A stretch of 64,000 nucleotides of DNA from PALSA-555 sp963731625 (lineage in GTDB: Bacteria; Actinomycetota; Acidimicrobiia; IMCC26256; PALSA-555), in contig CAVSWH010000001.1 in assembly GCA_963731625.1 (NCBI GenBank), positions 1,054,001-1,118,000 of the forward strand, in the 5' to 3' direction. Both the position numbers and the translations under genes were made by a program. How positions within the stretch are numbered: position 1 is the first letter of the stretch; each line of letters starts with the position of its first letter. Positions 22,546 to 32,273 of the stretch are shown one piece after another. Below the pieces are notes generated by a model. It did no database searches. It had not been told where the DNA came from and saw only the letters and a list, made by a program, of their open reading frames with translations.

Positions 22546-23119
22546 GGTGCGTGCACTCCCGCCTCGGCCAGGGCGGCGGCAACCCGGCGCAGCCCCAGGC
22601 GCAGCCGGGACTTCGCCGTGCCCTCGGGGATGCCGAGCTCGACGGCGACCTCGCGGTAGGTGCGCCCACCGAAGTAGGCGAGCTCGATCGCCTCACGCTG
22701 CTCGCTCGGCAGCGCCGGCGAGCGCGGCCCGGACCTCCTCGGCCGTGAGGATCGCCGTCGCGAGCTCCTCGACATCGGGGACGGACGTAGCGCGGCGGGC
22801 GGCGTCGCGCTGGGACCGGCGGCGTCGCGCCTCCTCCCGGCGGATGTAGTCGACAGCGCGCCGGTGGGCGAGCGTCGCGAGCCACGTGCGCAGCGTCCCG
22901 CGATCCGGGTCGAAGGTCTCGGGCCGCTCCCAGAGCGCGACGAACACCTCCTGGGTGACGTCCTCGGCGGCGCGGGGCTCGCCGATGACCCGACGGGCGA
23001 GCCCGAACACGAACGACGCGTACTGGTCATAGACGTCGGCCAGCGCCGTCGGGTCGGCCGCGACGAGGCGCTCGCGCGACCGCCCGCTCCCAGTCCCCGC
23101 TCACCCAGGTCGCCGCCAT
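22542..23119 (-). CDS. ECF-type RNA polymerase sigma factor (SigK-like), two frameshifts
   Basis: Region 2 is clear in the frame running through 23010 (VFGLARRVIGEPRAAEDVTQEVFVALW, then TLRTWLATLAHRRAVDYIRR). Region 4 (ALPSEQREAIELAYFGGRTYREVAVELG, EGTAKSRLR) is in the next frame, so one base is out near 22720. A second shift near 23070 joins the N-terminal start (ATG 23119 or GTG 23104; no clear ribosome site) to the frame reading RERLVAADPTALADVYDQYASF. The product directs RNA polymerase to a regulon probably gated by the anti-sigma protein encoded in the overlapping downstream gene. The start coordinate is approximate. Confidence 0.75.
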
Positions 23120-23216
23120 CGCTGCCACCACCACGTGCCCGATTCGTCCGCCGCCAGGGTGGCGGATCAACCGCCGGCGTGCATGATCCGGCACCGACGT
23201 CAGGGCCGAACCGACT

Positions 23217-23222
23217 CTAGAT
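23217..23222 (+). promoter_or_regulatory. possible -10 box for the disulfide oxidoreductase gene
   Basis: TAGATT lies about 35 bases before ATG 23257, and a GGGAGGAG ribosome site lies just before that ATG. The arrangement fits a conventional leadered promoter, but no convincing -35 was identified. Confidence 0.3.
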
Positions 23223-23256
23223 TGCGACGACGCCCGAGCCCGGCGGGAGGAGCACG

Positions 23257-24672
23257 ATGGCGGACGACTTCGATCTGGTGATCGTGGGCATGGGCTCGGG
23301 CGGCATGGTCGCCGCCGAGTTCGCGGCGACCCTCGGGCTGCGCGTCGCCATCGCCGAGCGGGGCCGGGTGGGCGGCGACTGCCTCTGGACCGGCTGCGTG
23401 CCGAGCAAGGCGCTCCTCGCCTCCGGGAAGATCGCCCACCACATGCGCCACGCCGACGAGTGGGGCATCGCGCCCGCGCCGCCGTCCGTGGACCGGGCGC
23501 GGGTGTGGGACCGAATCCGCGCCGTGCAGCAGTCCGTCGCCGACACCGACGACAACCCCGAGCGCTACCGGAACATGGGCGTCGAGATCGTCGCAGGTCA
23601 CGCGAGGGTCACCGGCCCGACGAGCGTCGTAGTGAAGACGGCCGACGGCGACCGCGCCCTCTCGACCCGCTACGTGCTGCTGTGCACCGGCAGCCGCCCG
23701 GCCATGCCGCCGGTCGAGGGGCTCGAGGACGTCGGCTACGTCACGAGCGAGAGCCTCTTCGAGCTGCGCGACCCGCCGGCGAGCTTCGTGAACATCGGCG
23801 GCGGTCCGATCGCCGTCGAGATGGTGCAGGGCTTCACTCGCCTCGGGATCCCGACGACCCTCCTCCAGAAGGGCCCGCGGATCCTGCCCCGCGACGAGCC
23901 CGCGCTCGTCGACCTGCTGATCGGGCACCTGCGCGACGAGGGCGTCGACCTGCACTTCAACGTCGAGACCGAGAAGGTCACCCGCGACGGCGACAAGAAG
24001 ACGGTGCACGGCACGGAGAACGGCGAGGCCCGCACCTGGGAGGCCGACGAGATCCTCGTCGCCGTCGGTCGCCGCCCGAACATCGAGAACCTCGGCCTCG
24101 AGGAGCTCGGGATCAAGACCGAGGCGAAGGGCGTCGTCGTCGACAACCGGGGGCGCACGAGCGTCGACACGATCTACGCCTGCGGCGACATCGCCGGCCG
24201 CTTCCTCTTCACCCACTCCGCGGCGTACGAGGGGGTGCGGGCCGTCCGGGACATGTTCTTCCCCGGCAAGGGCAAGGTCGTGGCGAGCGTCCCGTGGTGC
24301 ACCTTCACCGACCCGGAGCTCGCCCACGCCGGGCTGACGGAGGCGGAGGCCCGCGACCAGTACAAGGACGGGATCGAGGTCTGGCACCAGGACCTGAGCC
24401 ACAACGACCGGGCCCGCGCCGACGGCGCGACGACCGGCGCGGTGATCGCCATCACCCACAAGAAGCGGGTCGTCGGCGCGCACATCCTCGCCCCGGCCGC
24501 CGGGGAGATGATCCACGAGTTCGCGCTGGCGATCGAGCAGAACGTGAGCCTGAGCGGCCTGAGCGAGTTCATGCACGTCTACCCGACCGTGTCGACGTCC
24601 ATCGGCCAGCTCGCCGGCGAGGCGGCGTTCGAAAAGGCCGAGAAGCTGCGCTGGCTCGTGAAGAAGAAGTAG
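23257..24672 (+). CDS. FAD-dependent pyridine nucleotide-disulfide oxidoreductase
   Basis: The protein has 471 residues from ATG 23257 with a strong GGAGG site. It has the FAD-binding GMGSGGMVAAEFA, the redox-active pair C42-x4-C47 in GGDCLWTGCVPSK, the NAD(P) motif NIGGGPIAVEM, the second FAD motif YACGDIAG, and the dimerisation-domain motif HVYPTVST that supplies the active-site histidine side in related enzymes. This architecture is shared by dihydrolipoamide dehydrogenases and mercuric reductase-like enzymes. There is no N-terminal metal-binding domain and no C-terminal Cys-Cys of true MerA, and no 2-oxoacid dehydrogenase genes are nearby. The substrate is therefore open; mycothione or another small disulfide is conceivable. 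Confidence 0.85.
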   Translation: MADDFDLVIVGMGSGGMVAAEFAATLGLRVAIAERGRVGGDCLWTGCVPSKALLASGKIAHHMRHADEWGIAPAPPSVDRARVWDRIRAVQQSVADTDDNPERYRNMGVEIVAGHARVTGPTSVVVKTADGDRALSTRYVLLCTGSRPAMPPVEGLEDVGYVTSESLFELRDPPASFVNIGGGPIAVEMVQGFTRLGIPTTLLQKGPRILPRDEPALVDLLIGHLRDEGVDLHFNVETEKVTRDGDKKTVHGTENGEARTWEADEILVAVGRRPNIENLGLEELGIKTEAKGVVVDNRGRTSVDTIYACGDIAGRFLFTHSAAYEGVRAVRDMFFPGKGKVVASVPWCTFTDPELAHAGLTEAEARDQYKDGIEVWHQDLSHNDRARADGATTGAVIAITHKKRVVGAHILAPAAGEMIHEFALAIEQNVSLSGLSEFMHVYPTVSTSIGQLAGEAAFEKAEKLRWLVKKK

Positions 24673-24674
24673 CC

Positions 24675-25168
24675 GTGGTGGTGGAGCGCCTCGACGCGTC
24701 CCGGTTCGGCTTCCCCAGCCAGCTGCTTCGTCTGTGACCCGACGAACGAGCACGGTCTGCGGGTCCCGTTCTTCGCACGACACGGACGGCGCCGTCGTCT
24801 TCGCGGACTTCGAGCTGCCGGAGGCGTTCTCCGGCGCGCCGACCCTGGTGCACGGCGGCGCAACGCTGGCGCTGCTCGACGAGGCGATGAGCTGGGCGAC
24901 CATCGCGCTCGCCGGCAAGTTCGCCTACACGGGCGAGACGACGGCCCGCTTCGAGTGGCCGGTCCGGATCGGGCGGTCGTATCGCGTCGAGGCCCGCGTC
25001 GTCGGCGGCGACGACCGGCGGCTCTTCACCGAAGGCGCGGTGCTCGACGCGAAGCGTCGCGCCTGCGTGCGCGCCACGGCGACGATGCTGATCCTCGACG
25101 CCGCGCAGGCCGCCGACGCCGTCGGCGACGCGGTCAAGGGCGAGGACCAGTCCTACCTGCGGGAGTAG
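24675..25168 (+). CDS. PaaI/hotdog-fold thioesterase, two frameshifts
   Basis: Start GTG 24675 lies two bases after the previous stop. The conserved opening CFVCDPTNEHGLRV occurs in a frame entered near 24722 and left near 24776. The main hotdog domain with FSGAPTLVHGGATLALLDEAMSW then follows to the TAG at 25168. The HGG motif and following acidic residue are typical of the catalytic helix of acyl-CoA thioesterases. The gene is probably co-transcribed with the oxidoreductase. The two shifts cancel out and conserved residues flank both, suggesting sequence errors. Substrate unknown. Confidence 0.75.
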
Positions 25169-25180
25169 GGCTCCCTTGTG

Positions 25181-26916
25181 TCATGGCGGGGTTGGCGCCG
25201 TCGCCAGGACGCCGCAGAGCCGCGTGCTGCCCTCCGACGGGATGCCGAGCGCGACAAGGATGCCCGACTTCGGCAGGTTCAGCTCCAGCCCGGTGGTGGT
25301 GCTGCCCGGGAGCGCGAACGCCCGCGTCGCGCTGGCCGCACCCTGCTCCGCGAGGCTGCAACGTCATGGTGCCGTCGGTACTCCGGCGTGATCTGCAGCG
25401 CAGCGTCGCCGGTCTCGCCGAGGAGCACCTCCGGATGGTTCGACGCGGCGGAGACGGTCACGCAGCCCGGACCGGCCGGGACCGGCGGACCGGCACCCAC
25501 ATGGCCCACGACGACGGCGCGCGGCGCTGCGGCCGGCGTCGGAGCCGACGATGACCTGCAGGTAGCTCAGCGCCGTGAGGGTGTCGCTCCGGGTGACCGG
25601 TCGCGCTGGGGAGCTCCCCGTCCTGGTCGAGGCCGTGAATGATCGGGACCGTCAGGTTGGGGATGTCCTCCGGGACGGGCACCGGGTAGATGAACGTGGC
25701 CGGCGCGCGAGCAAGCTGCGCCGTGGCGAGGATGCGGCGCTCCTGGGACTGCTCGATCGCCGTCTGCCTGTCGGCCTCGTTTTTCAGCTGGGACGCCCCG
25801 ACCAGCACGAGCAGGGCCGTCAGCGAAAGAAGCACCACCGGCGCGAGGGGGCGCGCCGGAGCGTGGCATCGACCGCCATCGCGGCCAGTGGCGCCAGGAA
25901 CGCGAGGACGATGTAGGCGTAGCGCGGCGTCGACGCGAACCCCGACCCGAACTGCACGCGGCCAATGCCCGTCAGCACGAGAAAGGCCGGGGCGCCGGCG
26001 GCGAGCGCCAGCGGGACGGTCCACGGCTCGGCGACGCGGGTGGACCGGATCGCCCACACCGCCAGCAGCACGATCACGACGGCGCCGACCCCGGCGAGGC
26101 CGGTCGCCGTCGAGATGGGAACGGTAAGCCCGTTCCAGACAAACGCGGGCAGCCGCTGGACCGCGGTCCGGAACGGCAGGCGACCCGCGGTGACGAGCTG
26201 ATCGTGGTACTTCGCGTACCAGATCAGCCAGACGACCGCGACGGGAGCGACGGTGAGCGCGGCGACCCGGGCGCCTCGGCGGGCGAGCTGCACGAGCGCC
26301 ACGACGAGCACCGTGACCAGGCCCACGTTGGAGCACATCACCGCGCCGATCGAGCAGCGCGGCGACGATGCCGTCGCGTCGCGAGAACCGGCCCTCGAGA
26401 GGGAGGAGGAGCAGCGCGGCGAACGCCGCGGCCACGGGCAGCACGAAGGCGATCTGGAAGGTGTCGAGGATGTTCTCCCAGCCGGCGCCGAGGAGCGCAA
26501 ACGCGGTCGCCGACGCCAGCGCGACCCACACCGAGACACCGACGCGGAGCAGCAGCCGCCAGACAAGCCAGACGACGAGCAGGTGCACGAGCACGGCGAC
26601 GGCTTCGTAGGGGAGGTGGTGCCGGACCCCGAAGAGCGTGAACAGCGCCCGGTAGATCACGATCGGGATGAGCACCCAGTGCTCGTTGAACGGGGCGACG
26701 GGGCTCGCCGTCCCGTGGCCGCCGAACAGCGTGCGGCTCACCAGTGCTTCCCACTCGTCGGCGCTGAACCAGCGGTTGCGATCGATGACGAGCAAGAAAA
26801 CGAGGACCGCCGCGGCCATGACCCAGAAGCAGACCGTGGCGAGCCGGTCGCCGCGCGCCGACGACGGGCGCGCGGACCACCAGCGGGCGGCGCCTCGGGG
26901 ATCGGCTGTCGGGCAT
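25181..26916 (-). pseudogene. polytopic membrane protein, GT-C/PMT-like, with C-terminal extracytoplasmic domain; multiple frameshifts
   Basis: Joined fragments give a protein of about 570 residues. A short cytoplasmic start (ATG 26916) precedes a first span and an extracytoplasmic loop with FSADEWEALVS and PFNEHWVL, whose acidic residues resemble the loop-1 site of GT-C glycosyltransferases. About ten membrane spans follow. A strand-rich C-terminal domain ends at 25181 with the frame carrying STTTGLELNLPKSGILVALG. Frame changes are needed near 26903, 26350, 25850, 25600, 25510 and 25370. A mannosyl- or arabinosyl-type lipid-linked sugar transferase is possible; the family is not certain. It converges with the thioesterase gene. 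Confidence 0.5.
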
Positions 26917-26990
26917 GGGTGCTCCGCGCGGAGTGGACGGTCGGCCCTCGTCGTGCCCTCCGCCGCCCGTTGCGCTGATGCGGGTGCGAC

Positions 26991-26996
26991 AATCTA
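26991..26996 (-). promoter_or_regulatory. possible -10 box upstream of the GT-C-like membrane protein
   Basis: On the minus strand TAGATT lies about 75 bases before ATG 26916, within the 140-bp gap between this gene and degV. The gap holds no open frame I can support. Confidence 0.25.
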
Positions 26997-27056
26997 TTGC
27001 GAGGGCCGCCCGCGGCGTGCATCAACTGCGTGCGAGCACATCACGCGTGGCGCGGG

Positions 27057-27902
27057 TCAGCCGCTTGTGAGGTCGGCCGGGAAGAACACGGCACCGGCCG
27101 TGCCGAGCCCGGTGTGCGCCGTGACCGACGGGCCGACCTCGTAGCGGACCAGCTCCTCGACGTTGGGCCGCCCCTCGAGGCGACCGGCGAGCGCGGCGGC
27201 GAGCTCGGGCGCCACGGCGTCGCCTACGCCGACGCGCAGCCGGGACGCGGCCGGCGGCCTCCTCGACGACGGTGGCCATAGCGCCGACCGCGTCCTCGAC
27301 GTCGCGGGCGTGCGCCACGACGTCCATCGTCCCCCCGCGCAGCGCCAGCACGGCGACGCCCAGCTCGGCCTCGGCCGCCGCGTCCCCGCGCAGCCGCCCG
27401 CCCCGCTTCGCGAGCTCGAGCGCCCCGACCACGAAGACGTTGCCGACCGACTCGCCCGCCGCGGCGCGCTGCGACCGCAGCGGCGGCGAGCGACCCGCCG
27501 GCCTCGAGAACGGTCCCGGCCGCCCACACGCAGCACGCCACGGGGAACGAGGCGGTCCCGGTGTCCACGAGCTCGACCGGGATCGGGCTCTGACGGGCGG
27601 CGATGCGGGCGCTGTCGAGCGTGGCCGAGGTGTTCGAACCGATGTGCACGGACAGGACCGCTTCGGCGCCGTCGGCGGCCGCCGCCTCGTAGGCCGCGAC
27701 GAAGGCGCCGGGCGGGGGCGCCGCGGTGGAGACGCGTCGCGCCCCCGGCGAGCCGCTCGTTGAAGGCGCTCGTCGACAGGTCGACGCCCTCGGCGTAGGG
27801 CTCACCGTCGACGACGACCGTCAGCGGGACAACTCGGGCGGCGAAACGGGCGCGGAGCGCCTCGGGCAGCATGGCGTTGGAGTCGGTGACGAGGGCGATC
27901 AT
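27057..27902 (-). CDS. DegV-family fatty-acid-binding protein, three frameshifts
   Basis: ATG 27902 sits in an ATGA overlap with the plsY stop. The N-terminus IALVTDSNAMLPEAL and VVPLTVVVDGEPYAEG is typical of DegV, and later segments (VLSVHIGSNTSATLDSAR, ELVDTGTASF, VGALELAKRGGR, PSVTAHTGLGTAG) complete the fold in three frames, with shifts near 27735, 27485 and 27255 that together restore the original frame. In Firmicutes, DegV-type FakB proteins present fatty acids to a kinase for phospholipid synthesis; the coupling to plsY, an acyltransferase of the same pathway, supports a fatty-acid handling role. No FakA-like kinase is in the window. Confidence 0.78.
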   Translation of the reverse strand: MIALVTDSNAMLPEALRARFAARVVPLTVVVDGEPYAEGVDLSTSAFNERLAGGATRLHRGAPARRLRRGLRGGGRRRRRSGPVRAHRFEHLGHARQRPHRRPSEPDPGRARGHRDRLVPRGVLRVGGRDRSRGRRVARRRCGRSAPRRASRSATSSWSGRSSSRSGAGGCAGTRRPRPSWASPCWRCAGGRWTSWRTPATSRTRSALWPPSSRRPPAASRLRVGVGDAVAPELAAALAGRLEGRPNVEELVRYEVGPSVTAHTGLGTAGAVFFPADLTSG

Positions 27903-28500
27903 CGCTCGCGGGCGGCGTAGAACTTTACGAGGATGCAGGCCGCGCCGACCGTCTGCGAGATCGGCAAGCGCCACGCTCGGATGCGGGCCCCACAGGTTCG
28001 GGAGGTCGGCGAGCCACCACACCACCGACGCGGCGATCCACACGGTCGTGCTGGCCTGAATCGTCCGGCGAGCTGTCGCGCAGCACGAGCGCGCCGGCCG
28101 CCGCCACGGCGGCGTCGAGCGGAAAGAAGACGGGGAAGACCGCGAGGACGGTGCCCGCCGACGTCGCGACGCCCTTCCCCCCACGAAACCCTGTCCAGAC
28201 GGGCCAGATGTGGCCAACGATCGCCGCCGTGGCACCGGCGAACGCTCCCGTCGGACCCGCGATCGCCCAGCCGAGCAGCCCGGCGCCGATCCCCTTCCCC
28301 GCGTCGACGGCCATCACGACGCCGCCCCAGACGCGGCCGACCACCTGCGCGGTGTTGAGCCCGCCGGGGTTGCCGCTCCCCGAGGTCCGGATGTCGAGTG
28401 ACCCGCGCGTCGCGAGCCGCGTGACGAGCACCGCCGTGGGAAAGGTGCCGACGACGTAGCCGACGACGACGGCGGCCGCGACCGTCAACGCGTCGCTCAC
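27899..28500 (-). CDS. plsY: glycerol-3-phosphate acyltransferase PlsY, two frameshifts
   Basis: From GTG 28500 the protein shows the PlsY motifs SGSGNPGGLNT, the DAGKG segment and HIWPVWTGFRGGKGVAT, and several membrane spans. The final spans (TTVWIAASVVWWLADLPNLWG and VGAACILVKFYAARE) lie in two other frames, so bases are out near 28058 and 27963. PlsY transfers the acyl group of acyl phosphate to glycerol-3-phosphate in the membrane, the first step of phospholipid synthesis. As it is normally essential, the shifts are more likely errors than inactivation. It is followed by degV and preceded 12 bp upstream by ilvC. Confidence 0.85.
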
Positions 28501-28512
28501 CGACGACGAGGC

Positions 28513-29541
28513 TCAGCCGCCGGACACGTCTTGCGGTCGCGCCTTGCCCTGGCCGATCCACGGCATCATCGACCGCAGCCGCTCCCCGACCTCCTCGATC
28601 GGATGCTCCGCGGCGCGGCGGCGCAACGCGTTGAACACGGGACGACCCGCCTGGTTCTCGAGGATCCACTCCTTCGCGAACTCGCCGGAGCGGATCTCGT
28701 CGAGGATCGTGCGCATCTCCTCGCGCGTCTCGTCGGTGATGATCCGCGGACCTCGCGTCATGTCCCCGTACTCGGCGGTGTCGGAGATCGAGTAGCGCAT
28801 GTTGGCGATGCCGCCCTCGTAGATGAGGTCGACGATGAGCTTCACCTCGTGGAGCGTCTCGAAGTAGGCGGACTCGGGCTGGTAGCCGGCCTCGACGAGC
28901 GTCTCGTAGCTCGACCGGATCAGCTCGGTGAGCCCTCCGCACAGCACGACCTGCTCCCCGAAGAGGTCGGTCTCGGTCTCCTCCTCGAAGGTCGTGTCGA
29001 GCACGCCGGCGCGGGTGGCCCCGATCGCCTTGGCGTAGGCGAGCGCCGTCTGCTTGGCCTTGCCGGTCTCGTCGGCGCTCACCGCGACGAGCGACGGCAC
29101 CCCGCCGCCCTCCTCGAACGTGCGCCGGACGAGGTGCCCGGGCCCCTTCGGGGCGATCATCCACACGTCCACCCCGGGCGGCGGCTTGATCTGGCCGAAG
29201 TGGATGTTGAAGCCGTGCGCGAACGCGAGCGAGTCGCGGTCCTCGAGGTTCGGCGCGATGTCGCGCTCGTACACCGCAGCCTGCTCGGTGTCGGGGAGCA
29301 GCACCATGATGACGTCGGCTTCCTTCACGGCCTCGGCCGTCGGGAGCACGCGGAGGCCGGCCTCCTCGGCCTTCGCCCAGGAGCGCGACCCCTCCCGGAG
29401 CCCCACGCGGACGTCGACGCCGGCGTCTCGGAGGTTCAGCGCGTGGGCGTGACCCTGGGAGCCGTAGCCCAGCACGGCGACCTTGCGGCCCTCGAGAAGG
29501 GCCAGATCGGCGTCGGCGTCGTAGTAGATCGAGGCGGGCAT
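28513..29541 (-). CDS. ilvC: ketol-acid reductoisomerase (NADP+)
   Basis: The protein has 342 residues from ATG 29541, the standard length of class I enzymes; a longer in-frame extension upstream is not needed because GGGGGA precedes this ATG. The Rossmann motif GYGSQGHAHALNLRD, the HGFNIHFGQI segment, the acidic metal-site residues around TDLFGEQ and the knotted C-terminal domain with YSISDTAEYGD are present. It converts 2-acetolactate to 2,3-dihydroxyisovalerate in valine, isoleucine and leucine synthesis. The partners ilvBN and ilvD lie 7.6 and 11 kb away rather than in one operon. plsY follows 12 bp downstream. Confidence 0.95.
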   Translation of the reverse strand: MPASIYYDADADLALLEGRKVAVLGYGSQGHAHALNLRDAGVDVRVGLREGSRSWAKAEEAGLRVLPTAEAVKEADVIMVLLPDTEQAAVYERDIAPNLEDRDSLAFAHGFNIHFGQIKPPPGVDVWMIAPKGPGHLVRRTFEEGGGVPSLVAVSADETGKAKQTALAYAKAIGATRAGVLDTTFEEETETDLFGEQVVLCGGLTELIRSSYETLVEAGYQPESAYFETLHEVKLIVDLIYEGGIANMRYSISDTAEYGDMTRGPRIITDETREEMRTILDEIRSGEFAKEWILENQAGRPVFNALRRRAAEHPIEEVGERLRSMMPWIGQGKARPQDVSGG

Positions 29542-29571
29542 CGAGTCCCCCGTGGGTCTGGAATCGCTCGT

Positions 29572-29577
29572 CAGGCT
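29572..29577 (-). promoter_or_regulatory. candidate -10 box for ilvC
   Basis: TAGCCT on the minus strand lies about 31 bases before ATG 29541, leaving room for the GGGGGA ribosome site. The divergent exporter gene has its own TAGCCT on the plus strand at 29667-29672, so the 160-bp gap appears to hold two back-to-back promoters. Confidence 0.35.
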
Positions 29578-29666
29578 ACAGAAGAAACGGGCCCACCGAG
29601 CCGGCGAAACCCGGGAGCGCACCGAGCGCGTCGCCCGTGCGCGAGACCCGGAGCGGTCCGTGCGTT

Positions 29667-29672
29667 TAGCCT
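29667..29672 (+). promoter_or_regulatory. candidate -10 box for the RND/MMPL exporter gene
   Basis: TAGCCT lies about 30 bases before the proposed TTG start at 29702, with GGGGGGATCC as ribosome site between them. It faces the ilvC promoter. Confidence 0.3.
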
Positions 29673-29701
29673 CGGGCGACGCGTCGGACCGGGGGGATCC
29701 G

Positions 29702-32164
29702 TTGCAGAAATACTGGCGCTGGCTCGGCCTGAACCTCGGCAAGCACTGGATCGTCGTGCTCGTCGTGGGCGCCGTCGCCACCCTCGCCATCGGGTTCGGC
29801 GCCACGAAGCTCCAGTTCTCGACGAGCCAGAGCAGCTACCTCAACACCAGCGACCAGGTCTACAAGGACAACGTCAAGTACCAGGGCCTCTTCGGCGGTG
29901 AGGCGATGGTCGTGCTCGTCACGATGGACCCGGGCCACACGGTCTCCGAGCTGTTCACCCCGGCCGACGTCGCGCAGTGGCAGCGCTTCGCGGCGCAGCT
30001 GCATCGCAGCGGGAAGATCGACAACGTCGTCACGCCGCTGAGCGCGCTGGAGTTCAACGACGCGCTCGTGTCGAGCCCGACCGGCGACCCGACCAAGAGC
30101 GTCGCCGGCCAGATCCTCCTCGACACGACGGCCCGTGACCCCTCGCCCACCAGCCAGGCGCTCCGCAACGCCGACTCGGCGCGCACGCTGCAGCGCCTCA
30201 GCGCCATCCCTGTCGCCCAGCGCACCATCCAGAACCCCGCCTACCTGAACTTCCTCCTCTACGACAACCAGGGCACCATCCGCACGCCGCTGCTGGCGAA
30301 CTTCCCCGACCCCCACCACGCCCAGGTCGTGGTGCGCCTGCCGGGCAACGAATCGATCACGCAGGAAGGCGACGCGGCGGTCTACATCCAGCAGCTGGCC
30401 AGCCAGCTTCACCTGGGGCCGGTCACGATCGTCACTACCGGCGCGCCCTCGCTGCTGAAGAACGTCAACGACTACCTGACCGGCGGGATGTTCACCCTGG
30501 GCGCCCTCGCGCTGGCCGTGATGGCGCTGATCCTGCTCCTGCTCTTCAGCGTCCGCTGGCGGCTCCTCGCGCTCGGGATCGTGATGATCGGCGTGTTGTG
30601 GGCGTTCGGCATCCTCGGCTACCTCGGCATCCCGCTGACCATCGTCACGATCTCGGGGCTCCCGGTCATGCTCGGCATCGGCATCGACTACGCGATCCAG
30701 ATGCACGCCCGCATCGAGGAGGAGGTCGTCGTCGACCGCGCAGCGCACCCGATCCAGGAGACGGCGGCCAACCTCGGGCCAGCGCTGCTCGTCGTGACCT
30801 TCGACGCCATCTTCGCGTTCGCCGCGCTGCACTTCGCGAAGGTCCCGATGCTGCGCGAGTTCGGGGTGCTGCTTGCCGTCGGGGTGGCGGCGATCTGCTT
30901 CAACAGCATCATGGGGCCGCTCGCCATCCTCGGGATCCGCGAGTACAAGTCGCCGACCAAATCGCGTGACTTCCGCACCGGCCCGCTCGGCCGCCTCGTT
31001 GTCTGGCTCGGTCAGGTGCCGGCGAAGTGGACCGTGTACCTCGCGGGAGCGAGCCTGCTCGTCTTCCTCGGTGGGATCGCGGTCGAGGGTCGCCTCGTGC
31101 TCCAGACCGATCCCCAGCAGTGGGTGAACCAGAAGTCGTCGGTCATCAAGGACCTCAACACGCTGAGCCGAGAGACGGGCTCGTCCAGCGAGCTCGGCGT
31201 CTTCGTGCAGTCCCGAGACGTGTTCGGCAACCCGACCGTCGCCTTCGTCGACCAGTTCTCCCGACAGCAGCTCGCCAAGCACCCGCAGACGCTGCTCACC
31301 GCCACGAGCATCGTCGAGGTGGTCAGCGACCTGAGCGACGTCCCCGGGGCCGGCCACGTCACGCCGACCGGGGCGGAGGTCCGCGCCGCGTGGGCGGTCG
31401 CGCCGCGCGACATCCAGGTCTCCACCGTCGCGCCGGTGAAGGACGCGATGAACCTCATCTTCCGGACGGGACCCAGCGGGCTCGCGGCACGGGCCGTCGT
31501 CGTGCACGAGATCCCCAAGACCACGAAGCCGCCCCCTGGCGTCCACGCCACGCCGTCCGGCCTCGCCGTCGTGGGCGTCGGGCTTCTGGACAACCTCGAG
31601 GCCAACCGCGTCGAGCTGACCTACTTCGCGATCCTCTTCGTCTTCCTGTTCCTCGCCGTCCGGCTGCGCAGCGTCATCCGCGCCGTGCTGTCGCTCGTCC
31701 CCGTGCTCATCGCCGTGGGGGCCGCGTCCCTCATCGCCTACGGCCTGAGCCTGAAGCTCAGTCCGCTCACGGCGGTCGGCGGACCACTCGTCGTCGCGGC
31801 CTGCACCGAGTTCACGTCCCTGATCCTGCTGCGCTTCGTCGAGGAACGGCGGCGGGGCTACTCGCCCCGGGCCGCGGTCGACGAGACCGCGTCCCGCACG
31901 GGACGCGCGTTCTTCGTGTCCGCCCTGGCCGCGGTCGCCGGCGTCGCCGTGATCGCCACCTCATCACTCCCGCTGCTGCGGGACTTCGGCATCGTGGTCG
32001 GGATCAACGTCGCGATCGCGCTGCTCAGCGCGCTCGTCATCCTCCCGCCCATCCTCGTGTGGGCCGAGCAGCGCCGCTGGATCACGCGTGGCCTCGTCCC
32101 ACCGGAGCTGCTCGACCGCGCGACGACCAGCCGCGACAAGGTCACGGCGCCGGCGCCCGACTAG
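29702..32164 (+). CDS. RND/MMPL-family lipid exporter (HpnN-like)
   Basis: I start the protein at TTG 29702 (820 residues) because GGGGGG lies just upstream and the sequence opens with a short basic stretch before the first membrane span; the longer frame back to 29552 would overlap the ilvC promoter. The protein has two halves, each with one span, a large extracytoplasmic domain and a five-span bundle. The first half keeps the charged SSD/MMPL motif GIGIDYAIQMHAR in TM4; the second has CTEFTSLILLR at the same place, with Glu replacing Asp. Such pumps move lipids such as hopanoids or glycolipids using the proton gradient. No hopanoid genes are nearby, so the cargo is unknown. Confidence 0.82.
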   Translation: MQKYWRWLGLNLGKHWIVVLVVGAVATLAIGFGATKLQFSTSQSSYLNTSDQVYKDNVKYQGLFGGEAMVVLVTMDPGHTVSELFTPADVAQWQRFAAQLHRSGKIDNVVTPLSALEFNDALVSSPTGDPTKSVAGQILLDTTARDPSPTSQALRNADSARTLQRLSAIPVAQRTIQNPAYLNFLLYDNQGTIRTPLLANFPDPHHAQVVVRLPGNESITQEGDAAVYIQQLASQLHLGPVTIVTTGAPSLLKNVNDYLTGGMFTLGALALAVMALILLLLFSVRWRLLALGIVMIGVLWAFGILGYLGIPLTIVTISGLPVMLGIGIDYAIQMHARIEEEVVVDRAAHPIQETAANLGPALLVVTFDAIFAFAALHFAKVPMLREFGVLLAVGVAAICFNSIMGPLAILGIREYKSPTKSRDFRTGPLGRLVVWLGQVPAKWTVYLAGASLLVFLGGIAVEGRLVLQTDPQQWVNQKSSVIKDLNTLSRETGSSSELGVFVQSRDVFGNPTVAFVDQFSRQQLAKHPQTLLTATSIVEVVSDLSDVPGAGHVTPTGAEVRAAWAVAPRDIQVSTVAPVKDAMNLIFRTGPSGLAARAVVVHEIPKTTKPPPGVHATPSGLAVVGVGLLDNLEANRVELTYFAILFVFLFLAVRLRSVIRAVLSLVPVLIAVGAASLIAYGLSLKLSPLTAVGGPLVVAACTEFTSLILLRFVEERRRGYSPRAAVDETASRTGRAFFVSALAAVAGVAVIATSSLPLLRDFGIVVGINVAIALLSALVILPPILVWAEQRRWITRGLVPPELLDRATTSRDKVTAPAPD

Positions 32165-32273
32165 CGCGGGGCCGACCTGACGGGCCGATGAGGCCGCCGT
32201 AGTCGCACGGCGCGCGCTGGAGCGGGCATGATGCCTGCCCGTGTGGGTGCTCCGATCGAGGCAACGCTAGCGA

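Noticed and set aside
18548..28100. Treating the frame-broken genes as a decaying genomic island
   Set aside because: Conserved sequence continues directly across each shift and core genes such as plsY are affected, so errors are more likely; there are no mobile elements or repeats bounding the region.
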